This document shows, piece by piece, positions 34,477 to 42,569 of a DNA stretch of 64,000 nucleotides. The position numbers and the translations under genes are program-made. Positions within the stretch are counted from its first letter, which is position 1; every line of letters begins with the position of its first letter. A model generated the notes under the pieces. That model saw only the letters and a list, made by a program, of their open reading frames with translations. It was not told the origin of the DNA and searched no databases. The stretch lies in NCBI RefSeq assembly GCF_011617705.1, contig NZ_CP050154.1, positions 1,674,001-1,738,000 on the forward strand, given 5' to 3'. This DNA comes from Brevibacterium limosum. Its GTDB lineage: Bacteria > Actinomycetota > Actinomycetes > Actinomycetales > Brevibacteriaceae.

Positions 34477-37407
34477 CCAGTCGCGCAGCTCGGTGCTGTC
34501 ATCGTCTGCCTGCGCTGGGCCGGAGGTTTCGCTGGCATTGCACGTCGCAGTCTTGGGGGTGAACGCGCAGAGATCCGCGGCATCGAGTTCCCTCCAGCCG
34601 GGGTTTCCGTCGGCCGCAGCTGGTTCGGGGCATGCTCGCGCCTGCTTCCGATCACCGGGGGCGGGGTGATCAGCGTCTGCATGGACGTTGCGGGCAGACG
34701 ATGACTCAGCGTCTGCATCGACGTTGTGGGCAGACGATGCTTCAGCCTCAGACGGTTGCTCAAGGGCTGAGGCATTCTCATCGGCAGGTGGGCGCTCGGT
34801 GCCCGACTGCTCCGCAGTGACTGCTCGAGCCGGACATGACCGCGCACTGCCGAAACGCTCGAGGAACAGCCGCGCGTGTTCAACGCTGATGGGGTTATCC
34901 GGGGAGACGACCTCAACGGTGGCACCCTTGCGGAAGACGTACTCAAGGTGGCCGGGCTCGGCCATTCGTACGTCGAAGTTTCCGTTGGTCTTCTGCATGT
35001 GGTGGGCCTTGCACAGGCAATGGAGGTTGCCGAATCGGGTGAGACCGCCCTGACTCGGATCGGAGTGATTGAATGGATCGATATGGTCGATCTCAGTCAC
35101 CTCGGCAGGTTGAGTGCACCCGGGGAAGGTGCACGTCACGAACTGAGCGACGAGGGTTTTGCGAACGCTGTTGGGAATTGCGTAGGACGTTGCCTTCGCA
35201 TCGACAGGTGTTCCCGTCGCGGGGTCGGTCAGCATCCGGGTCCATGTGGTGGAGTAGCCGGCGACCCGCCTTGCCATGTCGGCCGGGATCGGTGACCCGT
35301 CGGGCAGCATACCCGCCAGATCGCACACCTCGTCTGAAGGCAGCGGTCCGTCAGGAGCTGTCGGCTCGGTGGAGAGCGTGGGCGTTGGGGCTGAACGGGA
35401 GTTCGCAGGTGCGGATGCCGGCGACATCGAGTTGGTGGGTGCAGACGCTGGTGGCGTTGGATCTGCAAGCGGTGAGGTTGATTCGGTTGGTGGTGGCTGC
35501 TGCTCGGTTGGTGGCGGCGCAGGTGGCTGGGCGGACTGCGGCGGCGGATCGTCGTCGTTCGATTGGAACTGACTGAGCAGAGTCAGCAGAGGAACGGTGA
35601 TGAAGGTGCTGGCCTGATTCGCCAGCCAATACTCGCCGGTCGGCATGTCGAGAAGGAACTCGAAGCTGATGCGGCGCTCGCCCATATCGCGGATGGGATT
35701 GCCGAAGGCGTCGGCAGCACCCGATGTCGCAGCTCCGGTTCCCGCGGCAGCGGGGCGAGTTCCGCTGGCACGCGAGCCGATGAGAGCTGAGAGCGCTTCG
35801 GACGTGTCACGATCCGTGGTGCTGTTGCTGCTGAGGATGGCCTCGAGGAGCTGGGATTCGAAGGTGCGGTCGGCCGGTGTGGTGGGCGCCGTCCGGATGG
35901 ACTCACTCCACAGGGTGGAGGTTGCGTGGGCGGATTCGCCCTGCAAAGTGCAGGTTCCGTGAGCGGAATCACCCTGCGATGCGGACGCCTGGTGGTCGGC
36001 GTCACCCTGTGCGGAGTCGGCCGAATCTATCGGCGCATGTTGTTCTGGTCCCGCGTACCCGGTTTTGTCCATGTCGTCGAATACCCGCTCGATGTAGTCG
36101 AGGAGGGACTCACCATCGTGCATCGGAGTGCCGTCGGGGCCGGCAAAGAGTCCGTCGAGGGAGAAATCAGTGCTTGTCTCCGTGCCGTCGGACTCGTTCG
36201 AGCTGATGATGCGCAGCTTCAGCTGCGGGCGTGTGCGGGTGAGAATGTCGAACATCAGCGCCGAGATCGAACGCTCCTCATCAAAGCAGTCTCCCGCCTT
36301 CAGCTGAGTCGAGAACGCACTCGTATTGTTCTTATGGACGGCCCGTGCGAAGGCATCGAGCCTTCTGAAACAGGCCTGAAGTTCGGGCGCTGGCCCGGTC
36401 AGCGTGAGGTAGGCAGTTCCATCGTCGCCGGTGCTGAAGTCGACTCGACGCCGCAGGGCAACGCTTTCCACAGTGTCCTCGGAGGGCTGAATCACGGAGA
36501 TCTGCAGAGCGACCGAGCGTTTGAACGTCTCGATCGTGATGTCGGCGCGCCTGTGAGCCAGATAGTCGTCGAATGCCGGCAGGTGTTCGAAATGCAGGTC
36601 ACGACACGCGCGAGTCACACAGTCGACGTGCTCTATCGTGAAGTCCCCGTCCAGGCACCGCTTGAGGAACTTCGGCAGTCCGTGGGTCAGCGTCATAGAC
36701 GAGGTCATGTGCCTCAGCGAATTGCTCGTCGTTGCGCCGAGAAGGCTCGAATACACTCCGGCCTCGGTCGGTTCGATATTGCCGCGCAGCCACGTGAAGA
36801 AGGTCAGCTTCGGGTCGTAGCCGGGAAAGTCAGGCAGGAGAGCGGGGTCGGTCAGCAGCTCCACGGCCAACTTCCACACTCGACGACGGCGGCGGCCGGC
36901 GGCGCGGTCCTTCTTCCGGCCCCTATCTATGCCGATCTTCGTCCCGGTTTCGGCTTCGACCTTGGCGACTGCCTGTGTCCATGCGAGTGTTTCTCTGCGT
37001 GTCCAGGTTCTGCGCGACGAGAACGCGTCGTCGGCGGGAACGTCGACGGTGCAGTCGTTGCTGTTGGGCTCAGCATCGGCTCCCTTGTTCTCGGGTAGTC
37101 GGTGGCGCGCAGCAGTCCTGGTGAAAGACGCGAACTCATAGACCGAGTCGGGCTGACTGCCCTTGAGCCCGAGGGCATAGGCGACGTCCTGAGCGACGAC
37201 ATGACTGGTGGCGATGAAGGAATTGATCTGTGCGAGGCTGCTCTGAGCATAGGCATTCAGCAGGTCGACGAGCTCATTGTCCTCGGCAATCTCCAAGCGA
37301 CGTCCATGAGCCCGGCGGAATTGGGACAGGCTCCGGCCATCTGCCTTCGCAGGGGGAGCGGCAGGCAGGCTCGATGCCCGTCCGTCGTTGTCTCCGATGT
37401 TCCTCAT
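34444..37407 (-). CDS. DUF222/HNH endonuclease family protein (13E12-repeat type)
   Basis: The 987-residue protein has an N-terminal DUF222 helical region. A Pro/Ser/Thr-rich low-complexity stretch lies near residues 620-700, and an HNH nuclease motif near 750-805: 'CTFPGCTQPAEVTEIDHIDP' then 'GNLHCLCKAHHMQKTNG'. The paired Cys and the DH/N/H residues are intact. The tail contains duplicated Ala/Asp-rich segments. DUF222-HNH genes are multicopy in Actinobacteria, where the M. tuberculosis 13E12 family hosts prophages, but their function is not established. It is about twice the usual length. The upstream region is A/T-rich with an operator-like palindrome. Possible accessory origin. Confidence 0.87.
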   Translation of the reverse strand: MRNIGDNDGRASSLPAAPPAKADGRSLSQFRRAHGRRLEIAEDNELVDLLNAYAQSSLAQINSFIATSHVVAQDVAYALGLKGSQPDSVYEFASFTRTAARHRLPENKGADAEPNSNDCTVDVPADDAFSSRRTWTRRETLAWTQAVAKVEAETGTKIGIDRGRKKDRAAGRRRRRVWKLAVELLTDPALLPDFPGYDPKLTFFTWLRGNIEPTEAGVYSSLLGATTSNSLRHMTSSMTLTHGLPKFLKRCLDGDFTIEHVDCVTRACRDLHFEHLPAFDDYLAHRRADITIETFKRSVALQISVIQPSEDTVESVALRRRVDFSTGDDGTAYLTLTGPAPELQACFRRLDAFARAVHKNNTSAFSTQLKAGDCFDEERSISALMFDILTRTRPQLKLRIISSNESDGTETSTDFSLDGLFAGPDGTPMHDGESLLDYIERVFDDMDKTGYAGPEQHAPIDSADSAQGDADHQASASQGDSAHGTCTLQGESAHATSTLWSESIRTAPTTPADRTFESQLLEAILSSNSTTDRDTSEALSALIGSRASGTRPAAAGTGAATSGAADAFGNPIRDMGERRISFEFLLDMPTGEYWLANQASTFITVPLLTLLSQFQSNDDDPPPQSAQPPAPPPTEQQPPPTESTSPLADPTPPASAPTNSMSPASAPANSRSAPTPTLSTEPTAPDGPLPSDEVCDLAGMLPDGSPIPADMARRVAGYSTTWTRMLTDPATGTPVDAKATSYAIPNSVRKTLVAQFVTCTFPGCTQPAEVTEIDHIDPFNHSDPSQGGLTRFGNLHCLCKAHHMQKTNGNFDVRMAEPGHLEYVFRKGATVEVVSPDNPISVEHARLFLERFGSARSCPARAVTAEQSGTERPPADENASALEQPSEAEASSAHNVDADAESSSARNVHADADHPAPGDRKQARACPEPAAADGNPGWRELDAADLCAFTPKTATCNASETSGPAQADDDSTELRDWFWDSGEPPPF

Positions 37408-37457
37408 CGGGCTTTCACCTCTCCACGCCTCTGTGGAAGTTGATCGTCGGGGAAGTC

Positions 37458-37489
37458 ACCTATCTCAATTATAAGGTCTAGAGATAGGT
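37458..37489 (-). promoter_or_regulatory. Promoter with overlapping palindrome upstream of the HNH gene
   Basis: ACCTATCTC (37458-37466) and GAGATAGGT (37481-37489) form a perfect 9-bp inverted repeat. Its 14-nt centre contains a perfect minus-strand -10 box TATAAT (37468-37473). A protein bound to this site would block transcription of the HNH gene, whose ATG lies about 50 nt downstream. No good -35 is seen. Confidence 0.55.
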
Positions 37490-37693
37490 ATTAATGTCAC
37501 AATACGATTACAAATAGAACGAGAGCTCGAATACTGGAAGTGCAAACTGGTTAACCTGCCTCTGGATCGGTATTGATCTATTTGTCCTCTGACTCTACAT
37601 TTCGGCACTGACACGAAAGTGGGATGAGTTTTTCGTCGGTTGGCGTCGCATCCGTGTATCGCCGTTCGAGAATGGCGGGTATCGCCAGTGCTG

Positions 37694-37773
37694 GACCGCC
37701 CCAGCCGACCTGGGACCGCCCCAGCCGACCTGGGACCGCCCCAGCCGACCTGGGACCGCCCCAGCCAGCCTCG
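37694..37773. repeat. 20-nt tandem repeat, three perfect copies plus one diverged
   Basis: Three identical units of GACCGCCCCAGCCGACCTGG fill 37694-37753, and a fourth that differs at its end runs to about 37773. Degenerate relatives continue to about 37930. The array is head-to-tail without spacers and lies upstream of the MATE gene. Perfect identity implies recent expansion or ongoing slippage. Confidence 0.9.
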
Positions 37774-37955
37774 CCGGCGCCGAGCGTGCCAGCCCCAGCC
37801 GACCCTGCCCCGCCCTAGTCAGCCGGGCCGGCTCCGACCCCGGCACGCTCCAGCCGGCCCCGTCGGCTCCGAACCGGGCGCGCCCCAGCCAGCCTGCCGG
37901 CCCCGACCCTCGCCCGCCGACCAGCATCCACCCGGTCTGCGCGGATCGGGTTCGC

Positions 37956-37961
37956 TAGAAT
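37956..37961 (+). promoter_or_regulatory. Putative -10 box of the MATE gene, leaderless
   Basis: TAGAAT ends 7 nt before the GTG at 37969, so transcription would start at about the start codon. The only purine-rich sequence (GAGGA) is too close to the GTG to serve as a ribosome site. Confidence 0.5.
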
Positions 37962-37968
37962 CGAGGAC

Positions 37969-39285
37969 GTGGCAGCGATCGACAAAGACATTCTCCGTTT
38001 GGCTCTCCCGGCGCTCGGAGCACTGATCGCCGAACCCATCTTCCTGCTCACGGACACGGCTATGGTCGGCCACCTCGGTGCCGGTGCCCTGGGATCGCTG
38101 GCGATCGCCTCGACGATCCTGCAGACGGTGCTCGGTCTGATGATCTTCCTGGCCTATGCCACCACACCACGCGTGGCGAAACGGATGGGATCGGGCGACC
38201 GACCGGGCGCGATCACGGCCGGATTCGACGGAATCTGGCTGGCACTGGGCACCTCGGTGCTGCTCATCATCATCGGACTGCCCCTGCTGAATACAGCGAT
38301 CGACGCATTCGACCCGGATCCAGCGATCACGGACGGTGCGCATTCCTACCTGGCGATCTCATGGTGGGGTCTGCCGTTCATGCTCATGGTCATCGCGGCC
38401 ACCGGACTGCTGCGCGGACTCCAGGACACGAAGACCCCACTGGTCGTCGCGGCTGCCGGGTGCATCGCCAATATCGGACTCAACGCACTCTTCATCTACG
38501 GCCTCGACATGGGTGTCGCGGGATCGGCGATGGGCACGGTCATCGCGCAGGCCGGAATGTGCGCGGTCTACCTCACCATCTCCATCCGCGCAGCCCGCCG
38601 CCTCCACGCAAGCATCCGCCCCGACTGGACAGGCGTGTTCACCTCGGCGAAGACCTCCGGGTGGCTGCTGGTGCGCAACGCCTCACTGCGTGCGGCCCTC
38701 ATCCTCCTCGTGTTCCTGGCGACGGCGATGGGCACGACAGACCTCGCCGCGATCCAGGTCGCTCAGAGCATCTTCTTCGCGCTCGCGCTCGCCCTCGATT
38801 CCTTGGCCATCGCGGGACAGGCGATGATCGGCCTCGAGCTGGGCGCGAAGAACACCGAGGCGGTCGCCGCAATCAACCGCCGCCTGTGCCTGTGGGGGAT
38901 CGTCTTCGGCATCGTCGTCGGCATCGTCCTGTTCGCCGGCTCCGGAGTCATCCCCCGCGCCTTCGCCTCCGACCCTGCGGTGGTGTCGGCGCTGGCCGCG
39001 CTTCTGCCGGTGCTGGCTCTGAGCATGCCGATCGCCGGGTACGTCTTCGTCCTCGATGGCGTGCTGATGGGAGCCGAGGACGCGAGGTACCTGGCTCTGG
39101 CACAATTGGTCGCTGTGATCGGTTACGCGATTCTGCTCGTTCCGATCATCAGCATCTGGCCGGGAGCCCCCGGGCTCTGGGCCGGCTTCTGCATCGGATT
39201 CGTCGGTTTCCGCGCCCTGACACTGGGCTGGCGAGTACGCAATCGTGCGTGGATCGATCGCGCCGTCGAGAAAGGAATCTCATGA
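37969..39285 (+). CDS. MATE family efflux transporter (DinF-like)
   Basis: The 438-residue protein has 12 hydrophobic segments. It starts 'DKDILRLALPALGALIAEPI', followed by 'LLTDTAMVGHLGAGALGSLA', the classic MATE/DinF opening. The two halves are internally related. MATE proteins expel cationic drugs or metabolites using Na+ or H+. In DinF members the physiological substrate is often unknown, as here. The GTG start follows a -10 box by 7 nt, so the mRNA is probably leaderless. The stop overlaps the GNAT gene by 4 nt. Confidence 0.92.
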   Translation: MAAIDKDILRLALPALGALIAEPIFLLTDTAMVGHLGAGALGSLAIASTILQTVLGLMIFLAYATTPRVAKRMGSGDRPGAITAGFDGIWLALGTSVLLIIIGLPLLNTAIDAFDPDPAITDGAHSYLAISWWGLPFMLMVIAATGLLRGLQDTKTPLVVAAAGCIANIGLNALFIYGLDMGVAGSAMGTVIAQAGMCAVYLTISIRAARRLHASIRPDWTGVFTSAKTSGWLLVRNASLRAALILLVFLATAMGTTDLAAIQVAQSIFFALALALDSLAIAGQAMIGLELGAKNTEAVAAINRRLCLWGIVFGIVVGIVLFAGSGVIPRAFASDPAVVSALAALLPVLALSMPIAGYVFVLDGVLMGAEDARYLALAQLVAVIGYAILLVPIISIWPGAPGLWAGFCIGFVGFRALTLGWRVRNRAWIDRAVEKGIS

Positions 39286-40163
39286 CTGCTGAGAAGAACG
39301 TCGCGAATGATTCGCAGAACACCTCCGCCGCGGCGGCCGCCGCCTCCCTGCGCGGACGGATCCGTCCGCTGACGGCCGAGACCGACGACGAGACCTTCCT
39401 GCCGTTCATCGATCTGTGCTTCAACTGGTCGATGGACAGACCCCGCATCGAGATCGACGACCTCCGCCACCGCAGCGATGCCGTCTTCTACTTCCGCGAC
39501 TGGGGCCGCGACGGTGACATCGCCGTCGCCGCTCATGCCGAAGCCGATGCGCAGTCGCCGATCATCGGACTCGCCTGGGTGCGTCTGGCCGATATCACCG
39601 ATGTCATCGGGAGAGCCGATGAGCGGGTGAGTGGGGACTTCGCCGCGGCCCTGGACAAGACGGGCACGGAGATCGTCCGCAGCGAAGTCGTGCCCGAGGC
39701 CGACTCGGAGACTGACTCCAAGGCCGACTCGGGGACCGACTCCGGGACCGACTCCGGGACTGATTCGGGGGCCGACCCCGGGTCAGATGCGACGGCCGGG
39801 ACTGCACCCGGGATTGGGGTTGCCGCCGGAACGGACGGAGCCGCCGAGGCGGACGACGGAAGCGCGAAGACAGCCGTCGCCGATATGACGCCGACGGACG
39901 ATCAGGTGCCCTTCACCGGGTACGGCTGGGTCGCAGCCGACATCCCCGAGCTCTCGATGGCCGTGCTGCCCGACCATCAGGGGCAGGGAATCGGCGGAGC
40001 CCTCCTCGACACAGTCTGTGCGTTGGCTCGGATGAGCGGCTTCCCCGCCGTGAGCCTGTCAGTCGAAGACGGCAACGGTGCGGCGAAACTCTACGCCGAT
40101 CACGGTTTCGTGTCCGTCGGACGCAACGGCGACGCGGACGTGCTCGTCCGGCGACTCGGCTGA
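39282..40163 (+). CDS. GNAT acetyltransferase with Asp/Ser-rich internal insert
   Basis: The 293-residue protein shows a GNAT C-terminal half: 'MAVLPDHQGQGIGGALLDTV' near residue 226, which is the acetyl-CoA Q/R-x-x-G-x-G/A loop, then 'AVSLSVEDGNGAAKLYADHG'. The N-terminal half carries 'RIRPLTAETDDETFLPFID'. Between them, about residues 143-210 are a low-complexity Asp/Ser/Thr/Gly/Ala insert with repeated DSGT units encoded by a 12-nt repeat. The insert lies where a loop would be, so the fold is probably kept. The substrate is unknown. It is coupled to the MATE gene by a 4-nt overlap. Confidence 0.85.
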   Translation: MTAEKNVANDSQNTSAAAAAASLRGRIRPLTAETDDETFLPFIDLCFNWSMDRPRIEIDDLRHRSDAVFYFRDWGRDGDIAVAAHAEADAQSPIIGLAWVRLADITDVIGRADERVSGDFAAALDKTGTEIVRSEVVPEADSETDSKADSGTDSGTDSGTDSGADPGSDATAGTAPGIGVAAGTDGAAEADDGSAKTAVADMTPTDDQVPFTGYGWVAADIPELSMAVLPDHQGQGIGGALLDTVCALARMSGFPAVSLSVEDGNGAAKLYADHGFVSVGRNGDADVLVRRLG

Positions 40164-40170
40164 AGCGCGG

Positions 40171-40270
40171 CCGAATCTCAAGGCAGCCGGGTGAACCTCA
40201 AAGCGGCCGGCCGAACCTCAAGGCAGTCGGCGATACCCCAAGGCAAAGAGCCGACCCCTAAGGCAGCTTC
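40171..40270. repeat. 20-nt tandem repeat, five degenerate copies
   Basis: The core CTCAAGGC or a close variant recurs at exactly 20-nt spacing (around 40177, 40197, 40217, 40237 and 40257). The best unit is CCGAAYCTCAAGGCAGCCGG. It begins 8 nt after the GNAT stop and ends about 170 nt before the amidohydrolase. There are no spacers and no coding sense. Confidence 0.85.
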
Positions 40271-40438
40271 GGGAGTTCGAACTCCTCGAGCCAGGGAGGA
40301 ACCACCTCGGCGATATCGCGTTCGGCCACGTCGGAGACGCAGCCGAGCCGTGGTCACGACACAGACGTCCGTGATAGATGTGAGTAGACGGTCGTCCACG
40401 GCCGCCCAGCTGATTTTCAACGATGAGGAGCACGCCCC

Positions 40439-41653
40439 ATGACCACAGTCCTGACCCATGCCACCGTCTTCGACGGAACCCGCTTCCTGCCCGGGACCCG
40501 GGACGTCGTCATCGACGGGGGACGAATCACCTCGGTGGCGGAAGGGGGACAGGGATCGCACAACGCCGGAGACGACTTCATCGACTGCACGGGGAAGACG
40601 ATCATCCCCGGAGTCATCGACTGTCACGTCCACCTCACGAGCTCCGGTGCGGCATCGACCTCGAACTTCCATGACCCGTTCTCGCTCCAGTTCTATGGTT
40701 CCGTCGCCAATATGGAAGCCACGCTCAAGGGCGGGGTGACCACGGTCCGCGACGCCGGCGGCACCGACCTCGGCGCGAAGGTCGCCGTCGAGACCGGCGT
40801 GGTCCGCGGGCCCAGGCTGAAGATCGCGGTCAACATCATGTCGCAGACCGGCGGTCACGGCGACTTCCGCCTCGTCTCCGGAGCCGAATCGCCGTTCCTG
40901 GCCCCGCACCCCGGGCGACCCTCAGGCGTAGCCGACGGACTCGAGGGCGTGCAGAAGAAGACCCGCGAACTGCTCCGGGCCGGCGCCGACCACATCAAGA
41001 TCTGCTCGACCGGGGGAGTGCTGTCGCCGCGGGACGACCCCCGCCACTCCCAGTTCACCGAGGCCGAGATCGCCGTCATCGTCGCCGAGGCGGCCGCCCA
41101 AGGCGCTCATGTCATGTCCCATGCCCAGGGAGCACCGGGAATCAAGAACGCCGTGCGCGCCGGGGTGCGCTCGATCGAACACGGCATCTACCTCGACGAC
41201 GAAGCCATCGACCTCATGCTCGAACACGGCACCTGCCTCGTCCCGACTCTGCAGGCCCCGCAGGCCGTCATCAAGGCCGCCGACACCGGTGCGGGCCTGC
41301 CCGCCTCCGTCGTGGAGAAGGCCCGTCGCGTCGTCGAAGCCCACCAGGAGTCGATCGCCCGGGCCCACGAGGCAGGAGTCCCGATCGCTCTGGGCACCGA
41401 CGCCGGAGTCGGCCCGCACGGGGAGAACCTCGAAGAGATCAGCCTGCTGGCCGAGGTGGGACTCTCCACTGCAGAGGCGCTCGCCGCCGGAACCTCCGTG
41501 GCAGCCCGCCTGCTCGATGACGATCGGGTCGGTCACCTCAGCGAGGGCGGACTGGCCGACCTCGTCGTCGTGGACGGTGACCTGCGCACGGCCGACGTCC
41601 GCGGAATCGAGTCCCGAGTCAGCGCCGTCTACCTCGAAGGCGAGCTCGTCTGA
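40439..41653 (+). CDS. Amidohydrolase-superfamily metal-dependent hydrolase
   Basis: The 404-residue protein is an imidazolonepropionase/Xaa-Pro-dipeptidase-like amidohydrolase. The metal ligands are His-x-His in 'GVIDCHVHLTS' near residue 62, a bridging Lys in 'DHIKICSTGG', His in 'VMSHAQGAPG' and 'SIEHGIYLDD', and Asp in 'ALGTDAGVGPHGEN' near 321. It cleaves an amide or ester bond in the cytosol. Relatives act on N-acyl or peptidic substrates, and the specificity cannot be read here. ATG 40439 has GAGGAG 8 nt upstream. A G+C hairpin follows the stop. Confidence 0.9.
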   Translation: MTTVLTHATVFDGTRFLPGTRDVVIDGGRITSVAEGGQGSHNAGDDFIDCTGKTIIPGVIDCHVHLTSSGAASTSNFHDPFSLQFYGSVANMEATLKGGVTTVRDAGGTDLGAKVAVETGVVRGPRLKIAVNIMSQTGGHGDFRLVSGAESPFLAPHPGRPSGVADGLEGVQKKTRELLRAGADHIKICSTGGVLSPRDDPRHSQFTEAEIAVIVAEAAAQGAHVMSHAQGAPGIKNAVRAGVRSIEHGIYLDDEAIDLMLEHGTCLVPTLQAPQAVIKAADTGAGLPASVVEKARRVVEAHQESIARAHEAGVPIALGTDAGVGPHGENLEEISLLAEVGLSTAEALAAGTSVAARLLDDDRVGHLSEGGLADLVVVDGDLRTADVRGIESRVSAVYLEGELV

Positions 41654-41678
41654 GCGGGTCAGCTGATCGCAGCGCCGC

Positions 41679-41713
41679 CGAGGCGGTGCCCGGCGTTCCC
41701 CGGCACCGCCTCG
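41679..41713 (+). terminator. Hairpin terminator after the amidohydrolase gene
   Basis: A 12-bp perfect stem (41679-41690 with 41702-41713, CGAGGCGGTGCC) closes an 11-nt loop 25 nt after the stop. No T tract follows, but the position and strength suit a high-G+C terminator. Confidence 0.65.
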
Positions 41714-41869
41714 TGCCTGCGCGAGAAGCAGGACCTCCTCGGCGAGTGAGATCCGTCTCGACCGATCGTCCGCTGAGGGAAACCTAACCTAACAGGGTTA
41801 TGATGGGAGAGATCAGAGCCGCAGCGCAACAGTGCGGCGGGAATGTCCGGAAGGGAGTGCGCCTCAACG

Positions 41870-42373
41870 ATGAATCCGCTCGACTGGTCGTTTCCGATCG
41901 CCGTGACCTGGCTGATCATGTTCGGCATCATCATCTGCCGCGCTGGCGGCACCTTCCTCCTCGGACGCTTCGCCCGCAAGGGGATCCGCAAGTTCGACCG
42001 GGTCGAGAAGATCATGGCCGGACCGAAATACCGGCGCGCCGAGGACACGATCGACCGCTTCGGGGCGTCCGTCGTGGCACTGAGCTTCCTCACCGTCGGA
42101 CTGCAGACTGTGGTCAACCTCGCCGCCGGAACCACGGGGATGCGATACCGACGCTACGTCCCGGCGCTCGTCATCGGCGGTTCGCTGTGGGCGCTCATCT
42201 ACTCGACCGTCGGCTTCCTCGGCTTCAAGGCGGTGGCCAGGGCCTACCAGGCCGAACCGGGACTGACCGTGGGGCTCGGCCTCGTCTTCGTCGTCGCGGT
42301 CGTCGGTCTGCTCATCGGGCTGCGCAAGGATCGATCTCCCGCCGAGGAGGCGGCCGCCACCTCGGCGAACTGA
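41870..42373 (+). CDS. DedA/VTT-domain membrane protein
   Basis: The 167-residue membrane protein matches the DedA (VTT, SNARE-associated) family. It has 'GGTFLLGRFARKGIRKFDRV' near residue 25 and 'RFGASVVALSFLTVGLQTVV' near 62. 'GMRYRRYVPALVIGGSLWAL' follows near 90, with the conserved Arg residues and the G-x3-W motif. DedA proteins act in undecaprenyl-phosphate or phospholipid recycling across the membrane. The ATG at 41870 has AAGGGAG 12 nt upstream. An in-frame ATG at 41843 would add nine residues. TATGAT at 41799-41804 may be its -10 box. Confidence 0.82.
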   Translation: MNPLDWSFPIAVTWLIMFGIIICRAGGTFLLGRFARKGIRKFDRVEKIMAGPKYRRAEDTIDRFGASVVALSFLTVGLQTVVNLAAGTTGMRYRRYVPALVIGGSLWALIYSTVGFLGFKAVARAYQAEPGLTVGLGLVFVVAVVGLLIGLRKDRSPAEEAAATSAN

Positions 42374-42569
42374 TCGTCGCGGTTGCACGTCCATCCCGAT
42401 CCGAGTTCCTCCTGCTGCCCTGTTCGGCGCCCCTATCGCAGGGCTGGGGGCTTCCTGAGTCCGTCTGACACGCCGTGGTCCGATTCGCTGCGGGCGTTCA
42501 GTAGAGTGGGACAGCGTCAGCGTCGACAGGACGAGACTGCTCGTCGACAGTGAGTAAAGGAGTCCCCGG

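Larger units (their letters stand above)
37408..37968. other. Gap with A/T-rich half and C-rich repeat half
   Basis: There is no gene. Positions 37440-37640 are far more A/T-rich than the rest of the window and hold the HNH promoter and palindrome. Positions 37690-37930 are extremely C-rich and hold the 20-nt array and degenerate CCAGCC-type echoes of it. The sharp change in composition suggests a junction. Confidence 0.6.

Noticed and set aside
35926..37098. Plus-strand ORF of 390 codons
   Set aside because: It is antisense to the DUF222-HNH gene, which has a promoter, start and intact HNH motif.
37694..37773. CRISPR array
   Set aside because: Units are head-to-tail without spacers, only four copies, and there are no cas genes nearby.
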